64,000 nt of DNA from JBBQXK01 sp038209775 (GTDB lineage Bacteria; Pseudomonadota; Alphaproteobacteria; Rhodobacterales; Rhodobacteraceae), in NCBI GenBank assembly GCA_038209775.1, contig JBBQXK010000009.1, forward strand, positions 38,898-102,897, read 5' to 3'. The position numbers and the translations under genes are program-made. Shown in pieces: positions 41,092-50,888 of the stretch; position 1 is the first letter of the stretch; each line of letters begins with the position of its first letter. Below the pieces are notes generated by a model. The model saw only the letters and a program-made list of their open reading frames with translations, was not told the DNA's origin and searched no databases.

Positions 41092-42294
41092 ATGTCAGGT
41101 AACGGTGGCCCCTGGGGCGGTAACGGGGGCGGCAACGGCGGCGGCAATCGGGGCGATGATGATGACCGCCGGGATCCGCCGCCACGCGGCGGGCCAAAGC
41201 GCCCGGGTGAGGGGGGCAATTCCATCCCCGAGATCGACGAGATCATGAAAAAGGGGCAGGAACAGCTGCGCGTCCTGATGGGCGGTCGGCGTGGCCCGGG
41301 TGGCGGCGGCAACGGTGGCGGCGGCGGCAACCCGATGGCCCCCCTGTTCACCCGCAACGGCATGATCCTGGCCGGTCTGGCGGCCGCCGGGCTGTGGGCG
41401 TTCACCTCGTTCTACACGGTGCGGCCGGAAGAGCGGTCGGTTGAGTTGTTCCTGGGCGAGTTTTCGAACGTGGGCAATCCCGGCCTTAACTTTGCGCCCT
41501 GGCCTTTTGTCACGGCGGAAATCGTCCAGGTGACGGGTGAGCGTACGACCGAAATCGGCATCGGTTCGGGTGCCAGCAACGGCACCGGCCTGATGCTCAC
41601 GCGCGACCAGAATATTGTCGATGTGGGCTATCAGGTGGTCTGGAACATCTCGGACCCTTCGCACTACCTGTTCAACCTGGCCGACCCCGAGGATACGATC
41701 CGCGCGGTCAGCGAAAGTGCGATGCGCGACATCATCGCGCGGTCCGAACTGTCGCCGATCCTGAACCGGGATCGCGGCATCATCGCCACCGACCTGCAGC
41801 GCGCCGTGCAGGGCACGCTCGACAGCTATGCCGCGGGCATCAACGTGGTGCGGGTAAACCTGCAGCGCGCGGTGGCCCCCGAACAGGTGATCGACGCCTT
41901 CCGCGAAGTGCAGGCCGCCCAGCAGCAGCGCGAGCGTCTGCAGAACGAGGCCGACGCCTATGCCAACCAGGTCACCGCAGCGGCCCGCGGCGAAGCGGCA
42001 CGGTTGCTGGAACAGGCCGAAGCCTATCGCGCCGAGGTGGTGAACAACGCGCAGGGTGAGGCCAGCCGGTTCCTGGCGGTGTATGAGGAGTATGTGAAGG
42101 CACCCGAGGTCACCCGCCGCCGGATGTATCTGGAGACGATGGAAAAGGTTCTGGGCGACATGAACAAGGTCATACTGGACGGTGTTTCGGGCGGTGAGGG
42201 CGGTTCGGGCGTCGTGCCGTTCCTGCCGTTGAACGAAATTGGCCGGATGACCGCACCGCAGGGTGCAGGCTCAACCCAGGGGGGGACCAACTGA
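41092..42294 (+). CDS. hflK: FtsH protease modulator HflK
   Basis: The 400-residue inner-membrane SPFH/band-7 protein forms, with HflC, the large cage around FtsH that restrains membrane-protein degradation. The N-terminus is an unusually Gly-rich, charged cytoplasmic segment of about 80 residues, followed by one membrane helix (MILAGLAAAGLWAFTSFYTV). The band-7 domain (RPEERSVELFLGEFSNVGNP) comes next, then the long helix (REVQAAQQQRERLQNEADAY). It overlaps hflC by one base (TGATG). Confidence 0.95.
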   Translation: MSGNGGPWGGNGGGNGGGNRGDDDDRRDPPPRGGPKRPGEGGNSIPEIDEIMKKGQEQLRVLMGGRRGPGGGGNGGGGGNPMAPLFTRNGMILAGLAAAGLWAFTSFYTVRPEERSVELFLGEFSNVGNPGLNFAPWPFVTAEIVQVTGERTTEIGIGSGASNGTGLMLTRDQNIVDVGYQVVWNISDPSHYLFNLADPEDTIRAVSESAMRDIIARSELSPILNRDRGIIATDLQRAVQGTLDSYAAGINVVRVNLQRAVAPEQVIDAFREVQAAQQQRERLQNEADAYANQVTAAARGEAARLLEQAEAYRAEVVNNAQGEASRFLAVYEEYVKAPEVTRRRMYLETMEKVLGDMNKVILDGVSGGEGGSGVVPFLPLNEIGRMTAPQGAGSTQGGTN

Positions 42295-43193
42295 TGGCAC
42301 GCGCAGCTTACATCCTGCCGGTGATCGGCGTGATCGTCGCCGGTATCCTGTCGTCGATCTTCATTGTGGACGAGCGTGAAAAGGCGCTGGTGCTGCAGTT
42401 TGGTCAGGTGCGGCAGGTCAAGGACAAACCGGGTCTGGGGTTCAAGATACCGCTGATCCAAGAGGTGGTGAAGTACGAAGACCGGATTCTGGGTCTGCCG
42501 ACGCAGCCGGTCGAGGTGACGATGGCCGATGACCGCCGCCTTGTGGTGGACGCCTTTGCCCGTTGGCGCATTGCCGATCTGGTGCAGTTCCGCCAGTCGG
42601 TCGGCACCGGGGGTGAAACGCAGGCCGGGCGCAGGCTTGAGGGGATCATCAACGCGGCCATCCCCGAGGTTCTGGGCCGGGTGGCCGCGAACCGGGTGCT
42701 GTCCGAGGATCGTACGACGCTGATGAACGAGATCCGGGATATCGCCCGCCGCCAGGCGGCATCGCTGGGGATCGAAGTGATCGACGTGCGCCTGACCCGT
42801 ACCGACCTGCCCGAGCAGAACCTTGAGGCCACCTTTGCCCGGATGCGCGCCGAGCGTCAGCGCGAATCCGCCGACGAGATCGCGCGCGGCAACGAGGCCG
42901 CACAGCGCGTGCGCGCCAGTGCCGACAGGACGGTGGTCGAACTGACCTCCGAGGCGCGCAAGAACGCCGAGGTGGCGCGAGGCGAGGCGGATGCCTTGCG
43001 CAACGGCATCTATGCCGAGGCGTTCGGACGCGATCCTGAATTCTTTGCCTTTACCCGGTCTCTGACCAGCTATGAGCGGGCACTTGGCGGCAAAAATTCG
43101 TCGATCGTGATGCAGCCGGATTCGACCTTCTTCGACTATCTGCGGTCGGATGAGGCCCCCGTGGCCCCGACACCCCCCGCCGTCGGCAACTGA
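42294..43193 (+). CDS. hflC: FtsH protease modulator HflC
   Basis: The 299-residue partner of HflK has an N-terminal membrane helix (AAYILPVIGVIVAGILSSIF), the band-7 domain from VDEREKALVLQFGQVRQVKD, the helical segment (ARMRAERQRESADEIARGNE) and FFAFTRSLTSYERAL, a conserved HflC end motif. It is translationally coupled to hflK. A terminator hairpin follows before the DegP-type protease gene, so hflKC form their own unit although all three genes act in envelope proteostasis. Confidence 0.95.
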   Translation: MARAAYILPVIGVIVAGILSSIFIVDEREKALVLQFGQVRQVKDKPGLGFKIPLIQEVVKYEDRILGLPTQPVEVTMADDRRLVVDAFARWRIADLVQFRQSVGTGGETQAGRRLEGIINAAIPEVLGRVAANRVLSEDRTTLMNEIRDIARRQAASLGIEVIDVRLTRTDLPEQNLEATFARMRAERQRESADEIARGNEAAQRVRASADRTVVELTSEARKNAEVARGEADALRNGIYAEAFGRDPEFFAFTRSLTSYERALGGKNSSIVMQPDSTFFDYLRSDEAPVAPTPPAVGN

Positions 43194-43218
43194 CGCGCAG
43201 GGTTGGCAGGAAGAACCG

Positions 43219-43252
43219 CGCAGGCCCCTTTTTTCGAGGGGGCCTGCGTTTT
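43219..43252 (+). terminator. Rho-independent terminator after hflC
   Basis: CGCAGGCCCC (43219-43228) pairs with GGGGCCTGCG (43239-43248), a 10-bp GC stem, followed by TTTT. It ends the hflKC transcript 26 bp after the stop. Confidence 0.8.
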
Positions 43253-43427
43253 CCATTTGGCCCGGGCGCTGTGATACGTGACAATGCTTCACATCCATTT
43301 GTACCATTGCGATGGGGTTTGAATTGCAGTCGGGCCGCCCCAGGTGACAGGGTACAACTACGCGTTCGGGCCGCCCCGCAGCCATTGGGCCGATATGGGG
43401 CCGATCCCACACATAAGGAGTGTCGGA

Positions 43428-44912
43428 ATGCAGTCGAAATCCACGTCGGTCACGGCACCGGCGTTTACCTATCACAACGGTGCGGGGCGGTTGCTGCTGG
43501 CGCTGGGCCTTGGCCTTGCAATGGCGCTTGGCACGGCGGTACGGGGCCACGCGTTCAACGCGCCCGAGACGTTCGCCGATCTGGCAGAATCGATCAGCCC
43601 TTCGGTTGTCAACATCACCACCTCGACCACCGTTGCGGGCCGTCCCGAAGGTCCGGGCCTGAATGTGCCCGACGGCAGCCCGTTCGAAGAGTTCTTCAAC
43701 GATTTCCTTGACCGTCAGGGCGAAGGCGAAGGCAGCCGCCCGCGCAAGTCCGAGGCGCTGGGTTCGGGGTTCGTGATTTCGGCCGACGGCTACATTGTGA
43801 CCAACAACCACGTCATCGAAAAGGCCGACGAGATCGAGATCGAGTTCTTTTCGGGCAAGCGGTTGCAGGCCAAGCTGGTCGGCACCGACCCCAAGACCGA
43901 CATCGCGCTGTTGAAGGTGGAAAGCGATACGCCGTTGCCGTTCGTCAGCTTTGGCAACAGCGACACGATGCGCGTTGGCGACTGGGTTGTCGCCATGGGC
44001 AACCCGCTGGGTCAGGGGTTCTCGGTGTCGGCCGGCATCGTGTCGGCGCGCAACCGGGCACTTTCGGGCACCTATGACGATTATCTGCAGACCGATGCCG
44101 CGATCAACAAGGGCAACTCGGGTGGCCCGTTGTTCAACATCAACGGTGAAGTCATCGGCGTGAACACCGCGATCCTGTCGCCGACCGGTGGTTCCATCGG
44201 CATCGGTTTCTCGATGGCGTCGAACGTGGTCACCAAGGTGGTCGGCCAGTTGCGCGAGTTTGGCGAGACGCGTCGCGGCTGGCTGGGTGTGCGCATCCAG
44301 GACGTGACCCCGGACGTGGCCGAGGCGATGGGCCTGACCGATGCCAAGGGTGCGCTGATCACCGATGTGCCCGACGGTCCTGCCAAGGATGCAGGCATGC
44401 TTGCGGGCGATGTGATCGTGACCTTTGACGGATCGGCCGTGTCGGACACCCGCGAACTGGTGCGCCGCGTGGCCGATGCGCCGGTGGGTGAGGGCGTAAG
44501 CGTCATCGTGATGCGCGAAGGCAAGAGCGTGAACCTCACGGTCACCCTAGGCCGCCGCGAAGAAGCCGAGGGCGAACCCGTCGCCACCGCCGCCACCCCG
44601 GCACCGGTGCCAGAGGCGGGCGATGTTCTGGGGATGAGTGTGACACCCCTGACCGCCGAGGTTGCCAAGGAACTGAGCGTTCCCGAAGACACCAAGGGTT
44701 TGGCGATCACCCAGGTGGACGAGTTGTCCGAAGCCTTTGCCAAGGGCCTGCGCGTTGGCGACGTGATCACCGAGGCGGGCCAGCAATCGGTCGTGCGGGT
44801 GAAAGACCTGACTGACCGTGTGGATGAGGCCAAGGGCGCCGGGCGCAAGTCCCTGCTTCTGTTGATCCGCCGCGCCGGTGATCCGCGCTTTGTGGCGCTG
44901 GGGATCGAATAG
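43428..44912 (+). CDS. DegP/HtrA-family periplasmic serine protease (Do)
   Basis: The 494-residue protease has a signal peptide (residues 1-44, LLLALGLGLAMALGTAVRGH then A). The trypsin-like domain carries the triad His in VTNNHVIEKADE, Asp in DPKTDIALLKVE and Ser in INKGNSGGPLFN. Two PDZ domains follow (RRGWLGVRIQDVTPDVAEAM; VLGMSVTPLTAEVAKELSV). It degrades or chaperones misfolded envelope proteins. AAGGAG eight bases before ATG 43428 decides the start. The location after hflKC matches the common alphaproteobacterial order. Confidence 0.94.
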   Translation: MQSKSTSVTAPAFTYHNGAGRLLLALGLGLAMALGTAVRGHAFNAPETFADLAESISPSVVNITTSTTVAGRPEGPGLNVPDGSPFEEFFNDFLDRQGEGEGSRPRKSEALGSGFVISADGYIVTNNHVIEKADEIEIEFFSGKRLQAKLVGTDPKTDIALLKVESDTPLPFVSFGNSDTMRVGDWVVAMGNPLGQGFSVSAGIVSARNRALSGTYDDYLQTDAAINKGNSGGPLFNINGEVIGVNTAILSPTGGSIGIGFSMASNVVTKVVGQLREFGETRRGWLGVRIQDVTPDVAEAMGLTDAKGALITDVPDGPAKDAGMLAGDVIVTFDGSAVSDTRELVRRVADAPVGEGVSVIVMREGKSVNLTVTLGRREEAEGEPVATAATPAPVPEAGDVLGMSVTPLTAEVAKELSVPEDTKGLAITQVDELSEAFAKGLRVGDVITEAGQQSVVRVKDLTDRVDEAKGAGRKSLLLLIRRAGDPRFVALGIE

Positions 44913-44948
44913 GGCTGCCCGCCCGTCACGGGCGATACGGAAACATTG

Positions 44949-44988
44949 ACGCGCGGCAGGGGGTCACCCTCTGCCGCGCGTCCCGTTT
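44949..44988 (+). terminator. Terminator hairpin after the DegP-type gene
   Basis: ACGCGCGGCAGGGGG (44949-44963) pairs with CCTCTGCCGCGCGT (44968-44981) with one G-T pair, followed by CCCGTTT. It separates the protease gene from lolCE. Confidence 0.7.
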
Positions 44989-45064
44989 CAGGGGGTCGGC
45001 CAGCGCCACCTTGACCTTGCCCCCGGCAGGCAGCACTGTCCCCGGAAAAACAAGCGAGCAGCAC

Positions 45065-46345
45065 ATGGCCACCGCCCCCTTCGCCCCCTTTGAATGGATG
45101 ATTGCCTGGCGTTACCTGCGCGCCCGCCGGGCCGAGGGCGGGGTCAGCGTGATGACCTGGATCAGCCTTGTCGGCATCACGCTGGCCGTGTTCGCGCTGA
45201 TCGCCACGCTGGCGGTGCGTGCGGGGTTCCGGGCCGAGTTTGTCGATACGATCCTTGGGGCCAATGCGCATATGACGGTCTATGCCAGCGCCCGCGATGA
45301 TACCGAGGGGCGCATGATCCGGGGCTTTGCCGATTACGATGCGGTGGCGGCGCGTCTGGCGGAATTGCCCGGCGTCACCCGCGCCGTGCCTTTGGTCAAA
45401 TCACAGGTCATGGGCACCGCCAATGGCCAGAACGCGGGCGTCGAGGTTTACGGCATGCGCCCCGCCGATGTGGCGTCGATCCCCCGGATCGGCACCGGGT
45501 CGGGCGGCACGGGCGATCTTGCGCGTCTGGATGAGGGCATCGCCATCGGCTCGGGCCTTGCGCGCGAACTGGGGGTGACGGTCGGCGACCGCATCCGCCT
45601 GATATCGCCCGACGGGGCCAAGACCGCCTTTGGCACCAGCCCCCGGGTGAATGCGTATGAGGTGGTCTATGTCTTCACCGCCGGGCGCTATGACATCGAC
45701 CGCGTCCGCGCCTACCTGCCGCTGGACGAGGCGCAAAGTTACCTCAACCGGGAAGGGTTCGCCGACGAGATCGAGGTGATGGTGCAAGACCCCGAGGCGA
45801 TCGAGGCGCAGGCCGATGCGATGTTGTCGGCGGGTGGCCCCGATGCGCAGTTGTGGTCGTGGCGCGACAGTGCCGGGGCGTTCCTGCGCGCGCTGGATGT
45901 CGAGGACAACATCATGTTCGTGATCCTGTCCATTCTGGTGCTGATTGCGGCCATGAACATCGTGTCGGGCCTGATCATGCTGGTCAAGAACAAGGGCCGC
46001 GACATCGGCATCCTGCGCACAATGGGCCTGACCGAGGGGTCGGTCCTGCGCGTGTTCTTCCTGTGCGGGGCGTTCACCGGGATTGTCGGCACGATTGCCG
46101 GGGTGGCGCTTGGGTGCCTTTTTGCGCTGTACATCGACCCGATCTTTGCCGTGGTCGACCGGATTATGGGTGGCAATATCTGGGACCCGTCGATCCGGGG
46201 GATCTATGCATTGCCCGCAAAACTGCAGTTCGGCGACGTCATGTCGGCGGTGGCGCTGTCGCTGGGTCTGTCGTTCATCGTCACCATCTTCCCCGCCCGC
46301 CGGGCCGCTAGGATGAACCCGGTCGAGGCGCTGCGGTATGAGTGA
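45065..46345 (+). CDS. lolC: Lipoprotein-releasing ABC transporter permease LolC/LolE
   Basis: The 426-residue inner-membrane protein extracts outer-membrane lipoproteins for LolA. It has an N-terminal membrane helix (MTWISLVGITLAVFALIATL), a large periplasmic domain (about 50-270) and three C-terminal helices around MNIVSGLIMLVKNKGRDIGI and the MacB/FtsX-type tail FPARRAARMNPVEALRYE. Alphaproteobacteria usually encode one such permease that forms a homodimer (LolF-like), and only one is present here. It overlaps lolD by 8 bp. Confidence 0.93.
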   Translation: MATAPFAPFEWMIAWRYLRARRAEGGVSVMTWISLVGITLAVFALIATLAVRAGFRAEFVDTILGANAHMTVYASARDDTEGRMIRGFADYDAVAARLAELPGVTRAVPLVKSQVMGTANGQNAGVEVYGMRPADVASIPRIGTGSGGTGDLARLDEGIAIGSGLARELGVTVGDRIRLISPDGAKTAFGTSPRVNAYEVVYVFTAGRYDIDRVRAYLPLDEAQSYLNREGFADEIEVMVQDPEAIEAQADAMLSAGGPDAQLWSWRDSAGAFLRALDVEDNIMFVILSILVLIAAMNIVSGLIMLVKNKGRDIGILRTMGLTEGSVLRVFFLCGAFTGIVGTIAGVALGCLFALYIDPIFAVVDRIMGGNIWDPSIRGIYALPAKLQFGDVMSAVALSLGLSFIVTIFPARRAARMNPVEALRYE

Positions 46346-47027
46346 CGCCCCCCGAACAGAAGCCCTGACGCTGGACGGCATCGAAAAGGGTTACAACCGT
46401 GGTCTGCCGTCCGAGGTGATGGTGCTGCGCGGCGCCAGCGTGACGGTGGCCAAGGGCGAGGTGGTGGCACTGGTGGCGCCGTCTGGTGCCGGCAAATCGA
46501 CGCTGTTGCACATCGCAGGGCTCCTGGATGTGCCCGACGCCGGTGCAGTACGGCTGGGCGGCGTATCCATGGGCGGCCTTGCCGACCGCGCGCGGACCGA
46601 GGCGCGGCGGCGCGATGTCGGGTTCATCTATCAGTTCCACCACCTTTTGCCCGAGTTCACGGCGCTGGAAAACGTGGTGCTGCCGCAGCTTGTCAACGGC
46701 ACGCCGCGCGGCGTGTCAGAGGCCCGCGCGCGTGATCTTCTGGGCCGGGTGGGCGTGCTGCCCCGCGCCGGGCACCGCCCGGCCGAGTTGAGCGGCGGTG
46801 AGCAGCAGCGTGTCGCCTTCTGCCGGGCGCTGGCGAACGGACCCAAGGTGCTGCTGGCGGATGAACCGACAGGCAACCTTGATCCCGCCACCTCGGATCA
46901 GGTGTTCGGCGTGTTGATGGCGCTGGTGCGCGAAACCGGGCTGTCGGCGCTGATCGCCACGCACAACATGGGGCTGGCGGCACGGATGGACCGGATTGTG
47001 CGGCTGGAGGGCGGCATGGTGTTATGA
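46338..47027 (+). CDS. lolD: Lipoprotein-releasing ABC transporter ATPase LolD
   Basis: The 229-residue ATPase has Walker A APSGAGKST, the Lol/Mac-type FIYQFHHLLPEFTALENV, signature LSGGEQQRV, Walker B VLLADEPTGNLD and switch His ATHNMGLA. It powers the permease encoded just upstream, with which it is translationally coupled. The 3' end faces recJ, 9 bp away on the opposite strand, with no obvious terminator between. Confidence 0.95.
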   Translation: MSDAPRTEALTLDGIEKGYNRGLPSEVMVLRGASVTVAKGEVVALVAPSGAGKSTLLHIAGLLDVPDAGAVRLGGVSMGGLADRARTEARRRDVGFIYQFHHLLPEFTALENVVLPQLVNGTPRGVSEARARDLLGRVGVLPRAGHRPAELSGGEQQRVAFCRALANGPKVLLADEPTGNLDPATSDQVFGVLMALVRETGLSALIATHNMGLAARMDRIVRLEGGMVL

Positions 47028-47036
47028 CGGCGCGGC

Positions 47037-48785
47037 TCAGACCCGCGCCGCGTCCTCCAGCCGCAGTTCCGTCGCACTCCGCCCGCCCCAGGTTGACAGC
47101 GCCAGCCTGCCCGCCACGTGGAACCGCTGGTGCGGTGCGGCGGTCAGAAGCATGCCAAGCGGCCCTTCGGTGGCACCAAACGCGATGGCCCCGGCAGTGG
47201 CCCCCGTGCTGTCGCGCAGGGTTGCCTTGAGGTGGTTTTCACCCACCCGCCGGGCGGTCACCGCCACATCGGCAAAGGCAAAGCGGGGGGCCGGGGCACC
47301 CTGGCCAAAGGGGCCTGCGGTTTCGATCTCGGCATAAAGGGCGGGCGTCAGGGCCGACAGGGACAAAAGCCCGTCGATATGCAGGGTGGCGGGCCCTTCG
47401 GTGCCTGCCCCCTGTCGCGCCAGAAGGTCGGCCAATCGCTGCATCGCGGCTTCCAGCATATCACGCCGCACCGTCAGACCAGCGGCCATGCGGTGCCCGC
47501 CGCCCCGTTCCAGCAGCCCCTCGGCGGCCAGCCGGTGGACGGCAGCCCCCAGATCGACGCCGCTGACGGACCGGGCCGAACCCTTGCCCCACTCGCCGTC
47601 CAGCCCGATCACCACGGCGGGGCGGTTGAACGCCTCTTTCAGCCGGGCCGCGACGATGCCCACGACGCCCGGATGCCACCCCTCGCCCGCCGCCCACACC
47701 AGCGGGCCGTCCACGCCACGCGCCTCGGCCTGCGCCTGTGCGGCGACGCGGACAGCCGCCTCGATGGCACGGCGTTCGGTGTTCAGGATGTCCAGCCGTG
47801 CCGCCAGTGCCGCCGCTTCGGCCACATCGTCGGTGGCCAAGAGGCGCGCGCCAAGGTCGGCCTGCCCGACGCGACCGCCCGCATTGACCCGTGGCCCCAA
47901 CAGGAACCCCAGCGCATAGGTGTTCGGTGCCTCGTTCATCCGCGCCACATCGGCCAGTGCCACCAGCCCGGGCCGTGCCCGCCGCGCCATCACCCGCAGA
48001 CCCTGCCGCACAAAGGCGCGGTTGATGCCGGTCAGCGGGGCCACGTCGGCCACGGTCGCCAGCGCCACCAGGTCCAGCATCGCCATCAGGTCGGGGCCGG
48101 TATCGCCCTTGGCCCGCAACCGCCGGTTCGCCTCGACCAGCAAAAGATAGACCACCGCCGCCGCGCAAAGGTGGCCCAGCGCGCCGTCCTCATCCTGCCG
48201 GTTCGGGTTCACCACGGCCAGCGCGGGCGGCAGGGTTTCGCCGCCAAGGTGATGGTCCAGCACCACGACATCCGCCTTTGCCGCAGCAGCGGCGATGGGT
48301 TCGTGCGACAGGGTTCCGCAGTCGACACACAGGATCAGGTCATGGTCTGCGGCCAGCCGCGCCATCGCCGGCACGTTCGGGCCATACCCTTCGTCAATCC
48401 GGTCGGGGATATACAGCGTCGCGCCGCAACCCATCCCCCGCAACCAGTCGATCAGCAGTGCCGCCGAGGCCCCGCCATCCACGTCGTAATCGGCAAAGAT
48501 CGCGATGCGCTCGCGGCTTTCCACCGCCCGCAGCAGCCGGTCGGCAGCAGGCCCCATGTCGCGCAGGGTCATCGGATCGGGCAAAAGGTCACGCAGGGCG
48601 GGGGCGAGGAAGGCCTGCGCGTCGCCGGGTGCCACGCCGCGCCGGGCAAGGATGCCCGCCACCGCCAGCGGCAGGGTGGCCCCTTGCGCGATGGCCTCGG
48701 CGGCGCGGATGTCGGCCTCGGTTGGGCCGGTCCAGCGGCGGCCGGTCAGCGAGGCCTCGATGCCCAGGAATGCGCGTTCGGTCAT
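47037..48785 (-). CDS. recJ: Single-stranded-DNA-specific exonuclease RecJ
   Basis: The 582-residue 5'-3' exonuclease acts in recombination and repair. DHH phosphoesterase motifs are present: IAIFADYDVDGGASAALLID, ILCVDCGT and VVVLDHHLGGETLPPALAVV. The DHHA1 motif is LERGGGHRMAAGLTV, and an OB fold is at the C-terminus. ATG 48785 (MTERAFLGIE) fits the family start. In several Rhodobacteraceae recJ lies with hom and glpX on the same strand; here it is inverted and separated from glpX by over 3 kb. Confidence 0.95.
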   Translation of the reverse strand: MTERAFLGIEASLTGRRWTGPTEADIRAAEAIAQGATLPLAVAGILARRGVAPGDAQAFLAPALRDLLPDPMTLRDMGPAADRLLRAVESRERIAIFADYDVDGGASAALLIDWLRGMGCGATLYIPDRIDEGYGPNVPAMARLAADHDLILCVDCGTLSHEPIAAAAAKADVVVLDHHLGGETLPPALAVVNPNRQDEDGALGHLCAAAVVYLLLVEANRRLRAKGDTGPDLMAMLDLVALATVADVAPLTGINRAFVRQGLRVMARRARPGLVALADVARMNEAPNTYALGFLLGPRVNAGGRVGQADLGARLLATDDVAEAAALAARLDILNTERRAIEAAVRVAAQAQAEARGVDGPLVWAAGEGWHPGVVGIVAARLKEAFNRPAVVIGLDGEWGKGSARSVSGVDLGAAVHRLAAEGLLERGGGHRMAAGLTVRRDMLEAAMQRLADLLARQGAGTEGPATLHIDGLLSLSALTPALYAEIETAGPFGQGAPAPRFAFADVAVTARRVGENHLKATLRDSTGATAGAIAFGATEGPLGMLLTAAPHQRFHVAGRLALSTWGGRSATELRLEDAARV

Positions 48786-48863
48786 GCGCCAACGGGATGC
48801 CCGATGCCGCGCGCACACGCAAGTGGTGCGGCTTGCCCCGCCATGGGGTGGCGGGTTAGGGTC

Positions 48864-49106
48864 ATGCCCATGCTGACGCGCTTTCTCCCCCTTGTCCTGA
48901 TCGCCGCCTGCGGGTCATTCCCCGAGGTGGACCGCGCCGTACGGCAGCTTGGCGAAGGTCCGGCCCCGATCCTGCTGCCGACCGATGATCTTCTGGCGCG
49001 CGTCGATGCCCCGTCCCGGGTGGGCGACGCGCAGGCCACGCTGGTGGCGCGGGCGGCGGCGTTGCGGGCGCGGGCGGCGCGTCTGCGGGCAACGCCGGTC
49101 GGGTAG
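48864..49106 (+). CDS. Small predicted lipoprotein
   Basis: This 80-residue protein starts at ATG 48864 (or 48870). It begins MPMLTRFLPLVLIAACGSFP: a short positive start, a hydrophobic stretch and a lipobox IAAC whose Cys would be lipidated. The mature part is Ala/Arg-rich with a likely helix (LVARAAALRARAARLRA). No family is recognised; similar small lipoproteins often precede hom in this group. It is divergent from recJ. Confidence 0.65.
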   Translation: MPMLTRFLPLVLIAACGSFPEVDRAVRQLGEGPAPILLPTDDLLARVDAPSRVGDAQATLVARAAALRARAARLRATPVG

Positions 49107-49200
49107 GGCGGGGAACGCCCCGCCGCCGCCCGCGCGTTGCAGTGCCGCCCCTGATCGGATAGCAAGCGCGCACCCCCAGCCCCCTTGACGGAGCGTAGCC

Positions 49201-50487
49201 ATGGTTTCCCCCTTGCGACTTGGACTTGCCGGGCTTGGCACGGTGGGGCAGGGCGTGGTGCGCATCGTGCAGGGCCATGCCGATCTGATTGCGGCGCGGG
49301 CCGGGCGGCCCGTCGTCATCACCGCCGTGTCGGCGCGCGACGCGACCAAGGCGCGGGATGTGGACCTGTCGGCCTATCATTGGGAAACCGACCCCGTGGC
49401 GCTTGCCACCCGCGACGACATCGACGTGTTCGTCGAGGTGATCGGCGGCGACGACGGCCCGGCCAAGGACGCGACCGAGGCCGCGATTGCTGCAGGCAAG
49501 GATGTGGTGACGGCCAACAAGGCGCTCATGGCGCACCATGGCCACGCGCTGGCGCTGGCGGCCGAGGCGCAGGGCCATGTGATCCGGTTCGAGGCGGCGG
49601 TGGCGGGCGGCATCCCGGTCATCAAGGCACTGACCGAGGGGCTGGCGGGCAATGCCATCCGCCGGGTCATGGGCGTGATGAACGGCACCTGCAACTATAT
49701 CCTCACGCGGATGCAGGTTTCGGGCCTCCCCTATGCCGAGGTCTTCGAGGAAGCCCGCGCGCTTGGGTATCTTGAGGCTGACCCGAACCTTGACGTGGGC
49801 GGGATCGACGCCGGGCACAAGCTGTCCTTGCTGGCCGCCATCGCCTTTGGCACGCAGGTCAGCTTTGACGCGGTAGAGCTTGAAGGGATCGGTTCGGTCA
49901 GCATCGACGACATCCGCCAGGCCGCCGACATGGGGTACCGCATCAAGCTTCTGGGCGTGGCGCAGATGACGGGCCGTGGGCTGGAACAGCGGATGACGCC
50001 CTGCCTTGTTCCCGCCGACCACCCGCTTGGCCAATTGCAGGGCGGCACCAACATGGTGGTGATCGAGGGCGACCATGTCGGCCAGATCGTGCTGCGTGGG
50101 GCGGGGGCCGGGCAGGGGCCAACCGCAAGTGCCATCATGGCCGATGTCATCGACATCGCGCGCGGCGTCCGCATGCCGACCTTTGGCCAGCCGGCCCGGG
50201 GCCTTGCCCGCCCCATCGCGGCGGCGGTGGCGACACCCGCGCCCTGGTATCTGCGCATGGTGCTGGTGGACAAGCCCGGCGCATTGGCCAAGATCGCGAC
50301 GGCGTTGGGTGAGGCAGGCATTTCCATCGACCGGATGCGCCAGTACGGCCATCAGGGCGCAGATGCCCCGGTGCTGATCGTCACCCACAAGGCCACGCGC
50401 GATGATGTGGCCCACGCGATGGGCCTGTTCGCGGGCACGGGCGTGCTGGTGGGCACCCCCGTGGCGCTGCGGATCGAGGATGTGTGA
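49201..50487 (+). CDS. hom: Homoserine dehydrogenase
   Basis: The 428-residue enzyme reduces aspartate semialdehyde to homoserine, the branch to threonine and methionine. The NAD(P) loop is LGLAGLGTVGQGVVRIV. The catalytic domain has VTANKALMAHHGHALA, GVMNGTCNYILTRM and LGYLEADPNLDVGGIDAGHK (with the catalytic Lys). A C-terminal ACT domain (about 345-428, LRMVLVDKPGALAKIATALG) gives amino-acid feedback. The stop overlaps the GTG start of the next gene. Confidence 0.95.
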   Translation: MVSPLRLGLAGLGTVGQGVVRIVQGHADLIAARAGRPVVITAVSARDATKARDVDLSAYHWETDPVALATRDDIDVFVEVIGGDDGPAKDATEAAIAAGKDVVTANKALMAHHGHALALAAEAQGHVIRFEAAVAGGIPVIKALTEGLAGNAIRRVMGVMNGTCNYILTRMQVSGLPYAEVFEEARALGYLEADPNLDVGGIDAGHKLSLLAAIAFGTQVSFDAVELEGIGSVSIDDIRQAADMGYRIKLLGVAQMTGRGLEQRMTPCLVPADHPLGQLQGGTNMVVIEGDHVGQIVLRGAGAGQGPTASAIMADVIDIARGVRMPTFGQPARGLARPIAAAVATPAPWYLRMVLVDKPGALAKIATALGEAGISIDRMRQYGHQGADAPVLIVTHKATRDDVAHAMGLFAGTGVLVGTPVALRIEDV

Positions 50488-50888
50488 CCGCGATGCTCAG
50501 TCACGTCACGCTTGGTTGCAGTGACTTCGAGACGGCACTGGCTTTCTGGTCGCCGGTGATGGCGGCCCTTGGCGCACGGTTGCGGTTCGTGGACCGTGAC
50601 CGCCCCTGGGCCGGGTGGGAGCCGTCGGGCGGCGGGCGGCCGCTGTTCATCGTGACCATGCCCGAGAACGGAGCCCCCGCCATCGCCGGGAATGGCACGA
50701 TGACTGCGTTCGAGACGGCGGACCGGGACGCCGTTGATGCTGTCCACGCCCTTGCCCTGTCCCTTGGCGGCACCAGCGAAGGGGCACCGGGCCTGCGCCC
50801 CGCCTATCATGCCGCCTACTACGGGGCCTATTTCCGTGACCCGGCTGGCAACAAGGTGGCGCTTGCCTGTCATCATCCGGTGTCCTGA
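50484..50888 (+). CDS. VOC-family (glyoxalase-like) protein
   Basis: The 134-residue single VOC module pair contains LSHVTLGCSDFETALAFWSP at the start, then FIVTMPENGAPAIAGNGTMT and YGAYFRDPAGNKVALACHHP at the end, with His and Glu-type positions typical of the metal-binding glyoxalase/bleomycin-resistance fold. The reaction is unknown. GTG 50484 overlaps the hom stop, giving coupling; ATG 50493 is an alternative. It lies between hom and glpX, usually close neighbours in related genomes. Confidence 0.8.
   Translation: MTAMLSHVTLGCSDFETALAFWSPVMAALGARLRFVDRDRPWAGWEPSGGGRPLFIVTMPENGAPAIAGNGTMTAFETADRDAVDAVHALALSLGGTSEGAPGLRPAYHAAYYGAYFRDPAGNKVALACHHPVS

Noticed and set aside
42024..43811. 595-codon antisense open frame opposite hflC and the protease gene
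   Set aside because: The sense strand encodes well-conserved HflC and DegP-type proteins. The antisense translation has no recognisable motif.
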